Assembly (NCBI RefSeq): GCF_030848805.1
Contig: NC_092358.1
Span: forward strand, 1,488,001-1,552,000
Source: Temnothorax longispinosus
Lineage: Eukaryota > Arthropoda > Insecta > Hymenoptera > Formicidae
DNA: 64,000 nt
Direction: 5' to 3'
Program-made: the position numbers and the translations under genes
The notes under the pieces: model-generated
Told to the model about the DNA's origin: nothing
Databases searched by the model: none
Seen by the model: only the letters and a program-made list of their open reading frames with translations
In this document: positions 10,601-21,600 of the stretch, piece by piece
Layout of the letters: each line of letters begins with the position of its first letter
Position numbering within the stretch: the stretch's first letter is position 1

Positions 10601-13600
10601 GAAGCTATTGTTATCAAGATGTGATAATATATTACGGCTGCATTCAGAGAGCGCGCTATTAACGTTATTGCATCATTCTATCTTTATCGCTCATTAGATG
10701 CAAGACAAGGATGGAATAACCAAATAGCGCTAATAGCGCGCTCCTCGAATGCAGCCTAAGAGAGAAGAACAAAAAAAATTAATTACTTGGAATGATCTGC
10801 CAAAAGGCGCGACATAAAATATATATACAATTAAATTACAAAAGCGCTAGATGAATCTTAAATGTTTAGTTTACAATGTTCTGTTAAAATAATAACAAAT
10901 GTTATCAATTAACGAAGAAAAATAGTCACGTGAGATGTCCGTAACCTTATAATTGGATTAGTCTCGTAATAAATGTACGCGTAATTAGGTAAGAGGTATT
11001 ACTTTCCGTCATTAATCTTCAAACGCGAGTTGATTTTTATCCTGCTGTAACTAAATGCAGACACCTCGGAAAAAAAAAAAAACACGTTGACGAGGGGACG
11101 AACCCCTAAATACGCCATGACGTAGTCGACGTATCATCGTCGAGACGTAAAAATGTGGGTATAATAAGATTTGCCACGGCAATATTTTTTTGAACCGAGG
11201 ACACAGTGGTTCATTTAAAAGAGAGAATCAGATTCAGCTGAAGGCTGACAGAATGTCGGGAAACTCTCTAAAGAGATCGAGAGAGCTCGAGGAAGATGTA
11301 TCACTGGATGAGAGATTGAACCTCAGGCGCGGCTTTAGGCGGCTGAGTATCGTTCAAACATGCAGGAATATGCAATAATTTCTATGTCGCACTTTAGCAC
11401 GAACTTGTACGCGCTCACGTGTGTGTGTGTGCGTGCGGCGTAAACTATTCTCTTAATACTTCTTAGCTCTTTCTCTCTTGTCAAAATTCCTTTCCATAAT
11501 TCAGTTTAATTACTCCCGAACGTCACCGTCTTAAAAAAATTCCAATGCTCTAAGTGCCGTGTTATCACAAATCTCGCGTACAATCCGATTGGATTAAATA
11601 AAATCTATTTAGTCTCGAGCTGTTGGAAAATCGCTGAATTTAGCAGCTGTGTCCACCGCACTAATACCCAAAGAGCATTAACAGCAAATTGTAAAACTTG
11701 GCAGATGTACGATCGCCGGCGAAAAGATCTACGCATCGAAAGGGACATCGGCGTCTAGCTATATAGGCGCGATTAATTACCGAGACGGCGGACATTAATT
11801 ACTCGTGCTACGATGGTATTGCACCTCGTGCACGATAATTAATTACAAGCAGAAACGTTTGTAGGTGACGTGTTCCTAGAACGAGGATAGACACCGAGTA
11901 CAGGTGAAATAACTTTGACACTTGTCCCGTGAAAGGCCAGCGCTCCGTAGAGCGATTTTTCTGCAGAAATTCCGTCTCGTGATAATCTCGTAGATGACGT
12001 AATTAATATACGCATCGAATTACATTTCACGGAAAACTTTCACTTTCGAGCCACAGAGGGTGAACTTTTCTGAAATAATTAAGCTCTCCATAGAAACTCC
12101 CTCTTTTTAGAATACCTATATTTTTTAACGTAAATTAGCTCGTAAAATTCTCAATTAAAAAATATGTATGTTAATTAACGAATTATTAGTAATCATTGAC
12201 TGTAATCATGAGTTTTTCCGGAAGAGATCGATTTCACGGACCGAGGATTAACGGCTCGTAATAGGACAAGACCGCTAACAAATCGAATCTTTCACCGAAA
12301 ATGACTGACAATGAAATTTCAGACAAAGGTATCCATAACGTGTGCCAGTTCTGCAAATGTCTGCAAAGGGAAGACGTAATATGCAGGGCAAAGAGTTGAG
12401 GCGCATAACGAAAATTGCTTTCGCCGATGACCACGGGTGCTCCTCTGCCGCTTGTCATCGCAGAGCTGAAACGTACGTTCGTGTAATTGCTCTCTGCTTC
12501 ATTCCCGCGCACAAACTTTTCAATGGTTGTCCCTTTTCCCGGTCTTTCAGCCCACCAATCGAAACTCCGCATGAGAATCTCTCTTTGAATATTCTTGTAA
12601 GAATCAAAGAATTATATCAAAAACGACCTTACAGATCTCCCAATATAAGTTCAATAGTCACGCGTTCAATGAACAGACGACGTTTCCTATCGCCAAAGAG
12701 TCGATTCTTCCTAACCATTTGCAATGAACGTTGTACATACGTCTTTATCGCAGCGAAGATTACTTTCAAATTTATTGGTCAAGGATGCGGTAGTCATGCA
12801 ACTCTCCACGTCGCAAATTCGATTGCTGCGTAATACCTAGTGAACCTCGATGCAACATAAATCTGATTTGAGGCGCTCAATACCGCAAGGCACGCAATAC
12901 TGCCTTGCGAAAAATGATATCGACAATTGGGGTAAATGCTGATTTCTCATCGTTTTGCATAGACAGAAATTCCTATCTCGTCAGAGAGCCGGCTGATAGA
13001 AAATCTGTATATAAGTTACCCTGTGCGACACCCTGTGCACGAAGATCGCAACGTAGTTTACGCGAAAAACAACAACCTCGGATTCTTGGCATTGCGTCAA
13101 ACGTTCGTACGCTTCAGGCCACATTGTATGCCTCATGCGCGGTCAAACGTGATTCCGATGAGCATCGCCGATGATGCGCTCTACTCTAAGGGACTGCAGT
13201 ATGTTCAATTCACTTTTCAGTGGAAAAGATCGCGCAAACGTAAAACGTAACGACAAATAACCTTTAAGACATCTCGATAGCGGGCATTATCTCAGCCAGC
13301 CCACACGATTAATTCTTACGTGCTTTATCGCAAGTGAAACTTATTTCCTGCAGATGAAACTGATAATGACTTTGATATAACAAAGAACGCTAATAACGTC
13401 GTAACTCCGGAATCTTATCTCTTCCGCGCGTTCCCGTTCTTCGCGTATCGATTCAAATCTGCGTTGTCGAACGGTGTCGATTCGTAGAAATCAATTTAAA
13501 AAAAAGTTGGTGGAGACTAGATGATGCGCTATTCTAGTTGCCTCTATGTAGGTATGCGCGAATAGATGTCAGGCTGATGTAAAATAAGCTCGGCTTTCCT

Positions 13601-14738
13601 ATTCTGATGAGAAGAATTATGTTACGTGCCAGAACTGCGCTCTCTCTGTGACCAGCCACAATGTGTCGAAAGGCGCGGTCCGGCCTCTCGTAAATAATTC
13701 GCAGTAATTGTCAAAAAGAGAACACTGTAAGTGACAGTGAGGACCGCGAGTGACGCGTCTGAGATTTATCATCGCCACGCAAGCTAAGCAATTGTCTCTT
13801 ACTTGGGATTCCGGCAAATACGCGTTATCGCGGTTATCCAGAGTGTGACGACCGACGGCGAGTGCTTAGATATTTTCACGATCGCCGCGTTAAAACGCGA
13901 GCGCATGAAATACAATCAATCCGAAACATATCAATACGCGCCGACACGTATTGCCAAAAATAACTTTAGCATGCCTTCAATATATATATATATATATATT
14001 TTTTTTTTACCGATACTCGCAAATCGTCAAAAATCATGCGCTCAGAAATGGAATACGAACGATAAATGTGATTTATTCTCCGAGTCAACGCGCCTCTACA
14101 AACGGATATCACTTGATATCCAGTGGGAGGTTGTTTGATACCACGAGATTTTGAACGCACACGCGCGCACCAACGTACACATATGCGCGCACATGCACGA
14201 GTTTTCCGCCCTCGATAATGCATTATCTTATTACTGTTGCTTCTCCAATTTCATAGCATAACGAGACACGCGAGTAATAATCTCAAATGTATAAAAAAAG
14301 TTATGTTCATATATCTATATTCAGGTCACCGAACGAATGCAAAATAACGTGAAAATTATTGAAAAATGTGTATGTAAAAAGGCATTGAAACTCGTAATAT
14401 AAAAATGTGCGTATTAAGATAGACATTAAATTCCTTGTGCAATTTCCTATAAAATGCTTAACGCTCTGCACTTTGGATTAGTCGAGAAAAAAAAGAGGCA
14501 GAATGCATGCGGAATAAACCAAATGAGTGACGCTAAAACGCGCGATAAACATGCCCGGCGATTCGGAACGCCGGTTTAAAACTCCGATTAAACTTGCGTA
14601 CTCGATTAAATAAGCTCGATGAAATTATTTTGCGCCGAGATATAACGGGTAGCTTACTTTGCCCTGCATAATCAGGCGGATGGTCAGGGTGACCGAGGGA
14701 TCATCGTTCAACACCGGCTTGTTGTCCATGCCGTCCAT
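6158..14738 (-). CDS. mub: poly(rC)-binding protein (mub/PCBP family), 5' coding half, spliced, partial
   Basis: This is a KH-domain RNA-binding protein of the PCBP/hnRNP-E family, which binds C-rich single-stranded RNA and acts in splicing, mRNA stability and translation (family knowledge). Four exons joined at phase 0 (14738-14658, 8018-7962, 7563-7165, 6559-6437 or 6559-6158) give 220 or 313 residues. KH1 covers about residues 14-80 with the GKKG loop at 34-37. A Gly-rich linker lies at 95-103. KH2 covers about 108-175 with GKGG at 125-128. After it comes a Pro/Gly-rich linker (SPPKGATIPYRPKP...). Family members have a third KH domain; I find none at 1-6157, so the 3' part lies outside the window. 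Introns are 6639, 398 and 605 bp, all GT-AG. The first ATG in the frame is at 14738. Identity as the mub orthologue rests on remembered motifs such as TLTIRLIMQGKEVGSIIGKK and is very likely. Confidence 0.93.
6437..6559 (-). CDS. mub: mub exon after KH2, short form (proximal donor)
   Basis: A 41-codon exon that encodes SPPKGATIPYRPKPQVGGPV followed by ILAGGQAYTIQGNYAVPAHSD, a Pro/Gly-rich linker after KH2. The acceptor is ctgtttcag (AG at 6561-6560). The donor is GAC|gtaagtaca (6436-6428), a near-perfect consensus. From my recollection of insect PCBP proteins this linker normally ends here, before an exon leading to KH3 that is outside the window. Confidence 0.88.
6560..7164 (-). other. mub intron, 605 bp
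   Basis: A GT-AG intron between the KH2 exon and the linker exon. It is AT-rich in its middle part. I see no element in it other than the splice sites (gtacgtacc donor, pyrimidine-rich ttctgtttcag acceptor). Confidence 0.9.
7165..7563 (-). CDS. mub: mub exon: end of KH1, Gly-rich linker, KH2
   Basis: A 399-nt exon of 133 codons (residues 47-179). It begins SGAKINISDGSCPERIVTVT, which completes KH1, and continues through FKAFTLICKKFEEWCSQFHD. Next come the linker QGGGAGGGGG and KH2 (PPITLRLIVPASQCGSLIGK, then GGSKIKEIREVTGASIQVAS), ending in CIYHICCVMLE. The KH2 loop GKGG is intact. The acceptor is aacgtag (AG at 7565-7564) and the donor is GAG|gtacgtacc (7164-7156). Both phases are 0. Residues are those typical of PCBP, with no break or frameshift. 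Confidence 0.95.
7564..7961 (-). other. mub intron, 398 bp, with TA microsatellite
   Basis: A GT-AG intron that splits KH1. It contains a long (TA)n tract at about 7611-7680, which lies about 50-115 bases upstream of the acceptor used for the KH2 exon, in the branch-point neighbourhood. Repeat-length variation could affect splicing there, but that is speculation. Confidence 0.9.
7611..7680. repeat. (TA)n microsatellite in mub intron
   Basis: About 70 bases of alternating T and A with a few interruptions (a G near 7617 and another near 7624, a TT near 7670). Confidence 0.97.
7962..8018 (-). CDS. mub: mub microexon encoding the KH1 GKKG loop
   Basis: A 57-nt, 19-codon exon that encodes EVGSIIGKKGEIVKRFREE, residues 28-46. 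It holds the GXXG nucleic-acid-binding loop (GKKG) and the flanking helices of KH1. The acceptor is ttattgcag (AG at 8020-8019) and the donor is GAA|gtaagtatc (7961-7953), a strong consensus. It is too short to appear as an open reading frame by itself. It was found by looking for the missing piece between TIRLIMQGK and SGAKINISDG. Both ends are phase 0, so the exon is removable without a frameshift. Confidence 0.93.
9387..9448. repeat. perfect palindrome flanked by short direct repeats
   Basis: The core tatatagttctaactatata (9408-9427) is an inverted repeat of nine bases per arm. It is flanked by aagtgccagcga (9387-9398) and aagtgacagcga (9437-9448), a direct repeat with one mismatch. Confidence 0.6.
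9617..9635. repeat. GC-rich repeat copy 1
   Basis: tggccctggccggcgtcca here matches the segment at 10289-10307 with one mismatch. Looser similarity extends on both sides (accggttggccga against accggccgattggc), so the two may be decayed copies of one repeat 672 bp apart. Confidence 0.4.
10289..10307. repeat. GC-rich repeat copy 2
   Basis: tggccctggccggtgtcca, the partner of 9617-9635 with one mismatch. Confidence 0.4.
10636..10756. mobile_element. MITE-like element with ~26-bp terminal inverted repeats
   Basis: The left end 10636-10661 begins ggctgcattcagagagcgcg and goes on ctatta. The reverse complement of the right end 10731-10756 begins ggctgcattcgaggagcgcg and goes on ctatta. The two match at all but two or three of 26 positions, and weaker complementarity continues inwards (cgttatt against cgctatt). 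The whole is about 121 bp, has no coding capacity and could fold into a long hairpin. This is the form of a non-autonomous DNA transposon remnant. A target-site duplication is not clear: ta lies next to the right end and one base off on the left, which weakly suggests a TA target. The superfamily is not assigned. Confidence 0.7.
12884..12909. repeat. 9-bp perfect hairpin
   Basis: cgcaaggca (12884-12892), an 8-base loop, then tgccttgcg (12901-12909). No tract or gene end suggests a function. Confidence 0.6.
13980..14008. repeat. (TA)n plus T tract
   Basis: Alternating TA followed by a run of about ten T. Confidence 0.9.
14104..14121. repeat. 18-bp palindrome
   Basis: ggatatca, two bases, tgatatcc: a perfect 8-bp inverted repeat. 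Confidence 0.6.
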
Positions 14739-14910
14739 TGCGTGATTGCGGATCTTGTGGCTTCGATTGGAGACCTTCTCGACGTTCGCGGAGGGGAAGG
14801 ACGCGGAGGAGGGCAAGGAGGACAGGGGAGAGGTTAGGCGAGTGATTTTGATCGGGGGAGTCTCGGGGGACGTGCTCCTCAAGCGCTCCCAGGTAGTCTC
14901 GGTCCTCGTA
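14658..14910 (-). CDS. mub: mub first coding exon (5'UTR or N-terminal extension plus start of KH1)
   Basis: The exon runs from an acceptor (...gatttcag at 14911-14920) to a donor (AAA|gtaagct, donor bases 14657-14651). The likely start is the ATG at 14738-14736, giving MDGMDNKPVLNDDPSVTLTI followed by RLIMQGK (27 codons), the beginning of the KH1 beta strand. A second in-frame ATG three codons later is an alternative. The same frame stays open for all 172 bases upstream to the acceptor and would encode a Ser/Pro/Arg-rich stretch (…TTWERLRSTSPETPPIKITR…). It could therefore be an N-terminal extension if an upstream exon supplies an ATG. No non-AUG start is needed to explain the gene. Confidence 0.9.
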
Positions 14911-17900
14911 CTGAAATCAGAGAAACATCTGGGTTACGAAACCATTTTTATATTGTAGAACATGCTTTTAAATTTCGGCAGGAAGGATCTTTTTGTTTTA
15001 ATCGACACCCTTTGTGTTTTGAAGAGATACGAGATGTTATTCGGAACGTCGTACAGTCGCGCATTTTATCATTGTAAATTATTATTACTTATTCGTTCAT
15101 TATTAAATTATCCGCTATTCGTTATTCACCCTTTTACCGTCGGACTACAGAATGCCGTCAACCTCCTTTTCAATCACAATCACGATACACGTATAATATC
15201 GATCATGATTGAATGCTGCATGCATAAACCGATGATGAAATTTGTACGTTTGATTTATGCGACACGAGAGATTATCGTGGTGGACGTTATTTATCGGGGC
15301 GTTGAATTCACATGCATAGAAATAAGTGGTTTGAAGTGAACTCCAGGATTAGCATAACAATAGTGCGCGGCCGAGGAGCGGCGATTCCGGGAATGCGATA
15401 TACCACTGTATTAACTTATTGTTGGTGAGTCCGTGCAATGTGAGATTTATGGAACTCTATATATACTAATAAGTCCATATAACATAATCAAATAGTTTTA
15501 TACGCAAAACTCCGCATTCCTCATGCTTTATTATTTTATTATTTTATTCATCAAATGAAGCTATTAATAAACCTATCGGACTCATTTTGACCTCATTTCA
15601 AAATGTTCAACCCTTTACACGTATTCAATATTGTGAAATATAAAGATAAAAAGCTGTAACGTTCGCTCAACATTTCCTTTCCGCAAATATAAAATATGGC
15701 GTCATTCGTAACGCTTGTGTGCAGAATCGAGCGAAACAAAACATCACGTTCGCAGTTCACGGTCAATCTCGTTTTGGCGCGATGCACTTTCACTCGTCGA
15801 ATCGGCCAACGAAAATAAAGTTTATTGTCACAAAAGAAAGAAAGAAGGAACGCTCGACGATTCTTCACGGAGCTCACCGCGCGGCGCGCGGGCACTCGAT
15901 CTTTATAGTGGCGAGCATTAAGTACGGAAAAAATGCGAAAATTTTCAAGATATTACACAAAAGCGTACATATATTTACAATAGAAATTATTTTCTAATTA
16001 ATCCCATGTCGAGAATATAAAATGCCGTTTACGAGGAAGCTGGTTAAATGAGAAGAAATACAAGTTTTGTAAGAATTTCAATTCCTTACACATATCACGA
16101 TGATGAAATAACACGGAAATAATACATTTGAGGAATAACGCGGTTGTAAGGGACAAAAGCTGTTCGCGGATGATCGATCAGCGCATTCCGCGGCATTATT
16201 TTTCAGCCAGCTATAACGTTAATTACAACTACTGCCGGTTGTTAAGCCGATCGATAGGCCGCTGGAAACTTGGCCGAGGAGAAGTTCTCCCGAGATATTC
16301 CGTTCCCTCTCTAAAGGAAGGAGACGTAACACCGCGCCCCTTCGTACCCCTTCTCTTCAATGAGAGGGGCCCGACGGCCCGTACGAGCGCGCGGCGCGAG
16401 ACAGGTTTGCTCGGTCGGTCCGTTACGAGCTACGCAGAACGCGTTTCTGGTTGTGCACATTTATTTCTCGCACGCACGTACGCACGCACGCGCGAGAACC
16501 GGAGACTCACCGCTAAGAAAATTATTAGCGGCAAAAATCTGTCGTTACCGATCGATGAAGAGCAGCGAAGAGGCTCAAAGTCGTATAAAGTTTACAATTT
16601 CTGATGATCGCTTCGAGCAAATAAGACTCGTATAATGATCTCCGGACTTTTAAACCAATTACGTTCTCCTACAATAGAAACTTATATATTTGAGACGTCT
16701 TTCGCAAGATACTCCTGAAATAAAAAATTGCGCGTAACGCGGATCTTGAACCCCCCGCGCGTGCATTGATTCTACGTGACTCGAGTGTTTGCGGACTGAC
16801 GGGTTTATATATAAAGTACGGTACAAAGGATGGAGGACTTATAACATCGCGGATGGAAAGCCGCGACGTGTTTTCTAGGCTGCGTACGTTTATCGCGTTT
16901 CACGGACAGCTTTGTGCAAAAGTTTACTTGGTCACTTCGGTCCCAGGCGGAAGTTTCCAAGCGAGTCGTCGCGTCGCACGGAAACTTGCGACTCTCCTAT
17001 ATTAGTTTTGCATCCACAAGTGCGACGAGATTTCCTGCGTTTTTCGACCCACGTACGTTCGTTACAATCCTGTGTATCCTAAAAAGGCGCTTGTCGCAGG
17101 AAAAAGCTCCTTTATCTCTCCATTTATTTCACGGTCCTTAATTTTTCGCCCTCCGCCAATGCAATCGTCATTAGATTTTTCACGCGAGACACGTGTAACT
17201 CAATAATTTACGTCAGAATATATTGTTGACGTACGTAGGGATTAAGCGTGTCGGGGGCGGGCGCGGTGTAGGAAATGCAAGAACGTTGTATCGAGCGCCG
17301 AGAGAGATGCAAGGGCACTTTAGGAAACAGTATATTATCCTTCGTTATAATATATCTCTCTATAATCGGCCACGCAGGCGACTCGCCGTCCGTCGTCTCG
17401 CTCTACTGCGGCTCGCGATGCACGTGGACGGTTGACGTTAGTGCGATCCGCGTTCCGTTATGCGTGCGTTTAACATAAGTGAAGTTTTAATGACGTTTCG
17501 CCAAAAGGCCAATCACACACGGGAGTGGAAATGATTGTTGTTACCCGGCGCGCGCTTTCTTCTCCCGCAATTTATCGGGATCTCCGGGGTCCACGGGTCG
17601 TTGCACGTACACGTGCGAAATGGGCGGATCCAGAGATCTATCCGCAATTTACTTAATCTTATAAAATGTCCCGTTTATAAATGTTGCCAGTTTATAAGTC
17701 TCCCTTTCAGATTCGTCGCGACGTCTCCACTCGTGCAAACGAGACAAAGTAAAATCAAGTGAAATTTTTCACGAAATCGTCGCGAAACTTTTCGTCGATT
17801 TTTCACTCTCAAGCGACGCACGTCTTTACGCGATGCGAATAAAAATATTAATAAATCGAGATCGACAATGGAAAGCTCGCGAGATGAGACGCATATGTAA

Positions 17901-19100
17901 TTGACCGACCGACAGCGACATGGAAGCGTCAGCGCAAAATTTTCCCGCGAAGCTATACGATTCCTGAGAGAGATAGACGAATTTTTATGTAACTCGTAAA
18001 CCGGTTTTTAAATTATCATAAAGAGTTTCCTGTCATAAAACCGCGCATTTCTCGTTAATCCACAAAATAAGGGATTTAAACCCGATTTATCTAATCTTCA
18101 GTTCTTAGTATAAATACACGAATAGATTCTCGCATTTTTAAACCAGCTCCTAGGTTTCCAACTTTAAGGACTGGGCGCGCAAACAGATATTTTACGTCGA
18201 AATAAATTTGAACCTAGCAGAGCAAAAGTGATGACTTTTCGGTTTAAATCGCGTGATACCGGCTTGCAATCGGGCCGCGTGCAGTCACGAAGGGTCTCGA
18301 AAAAGCAGGATTAAATCCCTGAACACATATATTGTAGCTAAATATTGTCACTCGATGCAGCACGAAATTCGAACCTTCGAAACTCCCACGTATCGTTCGT
18401 GTTTTAAAAATATAACGTGCACCGGCAATATTGAGAGCCTTCCTTTTTCTCGCGCTTTGACGCGAGATCCAGCTCCAGACGTGCTTCGAAAAACCGACGA
18501 GTGTCAGAAGATAAACGTCGACGTTGTCCGTCCAACTGTCAACACGAACTGATAATCATTCACAGTCGATTTGCCTCGAATACAAAATTTTCATGTCAAA
18601 TATATCTTGTTTGTATACCTAAACAAGTATCGAACGTGTGAGAAAATAGTCATTCGTCATATCGGGAAAAAAAAAAGAGGAAATATTTCAGCACGAAACG
18701 AAATACGGAATACATAAATATACACGTTCCACGATATTTCCCTTTGCCTCTAACATTTTTCTAGATGTACGCTCTCGTACGTGTTTAAAATATGAAACAC
18801 CTTGTACATTTCGGTCCTTAGAATATATGCAATCTACTAATGTAAATACAGAATTAAAAGTGCCTTTATATGTAAAGTTGCACGCATATCGGAGCATATT
18901 CGAAGCGCGTGCTTCCTATCCAAATATTCGCGCATTGCGACTGTTACGTATTCGAGAAACATTGTTACATTAATTATATTGTTATTGTTACTCATCAAAT
19001 ATCGATATGACAAACTACGAAATATCGCTTCCACCTGCTTTAACAGTACGTGGCAGTTGGCACAAATATTTAGATAGAAAGCACCCCGATACGCATACAA
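14911..19100. other. noncoding, upstream of the first mub coding exon
   Basis: No supported gene. It contains short open frames on both strands (for example plus-strand 14962-15339 and 16128-16604) without recognisable domains, and an alternating CA/CG stretch at about 16470-16495. If the mub promoter lies further right this is mub intron on the minus strand. Confidence 0.6.
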
Positions 19101-19675
19101 ATTCATACGTTAAGGTCTTTATGAATTTTCCGAGTGCAATATAATCGCGTCACTCTTGAAAATCGTCGACGTCACGAGGATAGGAGTAGCGGTTGTCGTA
19201 AATATCGACGGCCATTTCCTTTCGCGTCGCAGTCTAACGAATACATGTCGATAAGTATCTTACGCGCTTATCGGCGTCCAAAGTCCTTCGTAACCGTCTG
19301 GTCGCGCGGGAGGGCATTAGTCCCTTTTCGACGTCGCGGATTGCGGATCGCGAATCCGGAACGCGACGGTGACGTCGCCAAACGCGAGCGACTTTTCCTC
19401 CGGGGATCGGACGTGCGACGTGCGGATAAAACACGCGGCATTGTGTTCGCATGCCGCGCCGCGCCGCGCCGGGGAGAGTGTATCGAGCGCGAGGAAAAAG
19501 GCACGCAGACGGTAGAACGCAGATGCATGCGAGAGTCGTCGACCAGAAGCGGTACAGTCGCGGCAGAAAGCTAAAGGCCTGGGACAGCCCGTTTCATCTC
19601 GTCTTCTCCTTCTCCTCCTAGGATCATGCCCGACGGCTGCGGGCCTCCGGTCGCATCGACTAATCCCGTTCGACT

Positions 19676-19677
<2 letters not shown>

Positions 19678-19706
<29 letters not shown>

Positions 19707-19707
19707 T
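19678..19707. repeat. (CT)n microsatellite
   Basis: About 30 bases of CT repeat. Confidence 0.95.
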
Positions 19708-20850
19708 TCCGCTCTTGACTTTCAAAGGGAGATACGTAACGTGTCTCAAACTTCCGGAATCCGATTCGACGAGAGAGAAATCGAACAACGACAACTAAAC
19801 GGAAATCGAGGCGCCGCGCCGTGGCCGTCGCGTCGGCATTACGGCCGTGCTCTCTCGGATTTAAATCGGAATACGCGGATCGTTGATGCACCGGTCACAC
19901 ATTTCGAGGCGTCGTTTTAATTCGTCTCGTTCGCCGTCTACATTACAGATGGTGTAGTCGCGAAAATTATAATCACTAACCACGAGAAGGTTGGGTTAGC
20001 CGAAACGCGCGATGCGGTCCGGCAGGTGCTGGTTCAACGTCGACGTTGGACAACCACATCTCCCCCCTCCTTCCCGCCACGCCGGACGCATAGGATACGG
20101 CACGGTACGACGCGACGCGACTGCGACGCAGCGCGGGGATCGAGATTACGAGACGAGAGTGACGAGACACGGGACGACGGGTGCCGCCGGCGTGGGACAC
20201 GTAATCCGGATCGTCGGCGCGGCCGAATGGCCGAATGCACCTAGGGCTTCAACCGGGAGCCGATCGTTCGACCTGGCCGGACTATAGCGGCGCCCGCCGT
20301 TCCCGTCGCCTCGTATCGACTCGCTCGGCCAACGACTGCGTGCGCCCTGAGAGAAACTAAACCCGTCACTCGCGCGACGTACGAGAGAGCACGAGACGGA
20401 GCTACGCACGCCGCGGCCGCGTCGCGACGCTCACCGACGCGAAAAGCTCGTTGAAAATTATCTTTGTTCGGCGGCTCGCGTGGCGCGTGCCAGGCCGGGC
20501 CGGCAAGAGCGTCGCCGTCGCCTTCAATCCGACGCCATGCGAGAAGACCGAGAGCGAGAGAAAGAGAGGGAAAAAGAGGGAGATCGAGCGAACGTGGCAG
20601 TTGGAATTTTTCCGACAATGACGGAGTCTCTGTCTCTCTTTACAATATATCCGCGCGTCTTTCCTTTCTTTTCTCTTTCTACGAACACGTTTGATCCTTT
20701 CGTTTTTCGTCACGGTCCTCGAGATTCAGCTCGTAAGATCGCGTATGTCCGCGTCGCGGCTAACATCAGAGTCGGGAGGACACGCCGGCATGTCCGGTAT
20801 GATGGCGCACGGAATAGCTCTCCGCTCTCCGCTCTCCGTCGCCGAGAGCG

Positions 20851-20889
20851 TCCTCCTCCTCCTCCTCCTCCTCCTCCTCCTCCTCATCG

Positions 20890-20920
<31 letters not shown>

Positions 20921-20930
20921 TGCCGTCGTC
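20851..20930. repeat. (TCC)n followed by (GTC)n trinucleotide repeats
   Basis: About eleven TCC units (20851-20885), a short bridge, then about ten GTC units with interruptions up to 20930. Confidence 0.95.
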
Positions 20931-21347
20931 AACGTTCCCGTCGTCGCTAGCGACCGTCGCTCGGTCGCCCTGTTCTTCGATCGGGGGCGCGGGGCGCGGT
21001 CGTGTAACGCGCGGGGGAGGGCAACGAGAATTATTCCTAACAATTTACCTAAAATGCACACTATTCAGTCATCAGGGGGGAAGGACGGGCGGCCTCCTCA
21101 TCGATGCAGATGCACACTGCACTCGGCACGCGGAAGCGCGGGGAAGAGGGGTGCGGCGAAGAGAGGAAGAGAAAAAACACTACACTACGCGGCACTGCGA
21201 AACTGGCACCACCTCGGCGGAACGCGGTCTTCGTTCTTTCTGCCTCCGGCCAGCCCACCGCTCGCTTCCGACGATGCGCAGCGCTACCGTGCGTCGCGTC
21301 GCGCGTCTCTCGCGTCTACGCCGTGCGCGCCGGTGGCGCCGCCGCAC

Positions 21348-21369
21348 CGCGCGCGCGCGCGCGCGCGCT
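21348..21369. repeat. (GC)n tract
   Basis: Alternating C and G for about 20 bases, prone to Z-DNA. Confidence 0.9.
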
Positions 21370-21600
21370 CTCGACAACTCTTGCGCACGCCGGCTGCGCC
21401 GGCATCCCGAGCGGCGGGACGTTCGAACGTTCGAACGGCGCGTGTTACGGTTTCGAGTGTTTCGAGTTTCGATTCGCGGGAACGAGGACCGAAAACGTTC
21501 GACGGTGATAGAAATATCGCGCGCTCTTCCCCTTGTAGACTATTTCGAGTGTACGTTGAAAGGGAACACGCGTGTTTGTGAGATTGAGAAACGAATATGA

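Larger units (their letters stand above)
8019..14657 (-). other. mub intron, 6.6 kb
   Basis: The intron between the first coding exon and the KH1 microexon. It holds a MITE-like element (10636-10756), a pair of similar GC-rich segments (9617-9635 and 10289-10307), a palindrome flanked by short direct repeats (9387-9448), a hairpin (12884-12909), a palindrome (14104-14121) and a TA/T tract (13980-14008). The 163-codon plus-strand frame at 12342-12833 and the frames around 9498-9851 and 10219-10506 have no recognisable domain and are treated as chance. Confidence 0.85.
19100..21600. promoter_or_regulatory. CpG- and GC-rich block, candidate promoter region
   Basis: About 2.5 kb that is visibly richer in G+C and CpG than its surroundings. 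It includes (CT)n at 19678-19707, (TCC)n at 20851-20885, (GTC)n at 20890-20930 and (GC)n at 21348-21369. Long overlapping open frames exist here in most frames on both strands (up to 296 codons at 20691-21581). That pattern comes from stop-poor GC-rich sequence rather than from a gene. A minus-strand donor-like site (gtcg|gtgagcg, at about 20425-20431) could end a noncoding first exon of mub. No TATA or initiator was firmly placed. Confidence 0.3.

Noticed and set aside
12342..12833. 163-codon plus-strand frame in the mub intron
   Set aside because: No recognisable motif, no splice-site or leader signal, and an overlapping open frame on the other strand; most likely chance.
14880..14882. Non-AUG (TTG) start for the mub first exon
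   Set aside because: It is simply where an open frame begins under permissive start rules. An ATG at 14738 in good family context is the better start.
16128..16604. 158-codon plus-strand frame
   Set aside because: Arg-rich translation of GC-rich DNA with overlapping frames and no family signature.
20691..21581. 296-codon plus-strand open frame, the longest in the window
   Set aside because: It lies in GC-rich CpG-dense DNA where several frames on both strands are open together. The translation is low-complexity (Leu and Val runs from TCC/GTC repeats, Arg/Ala-rich) with no domain.
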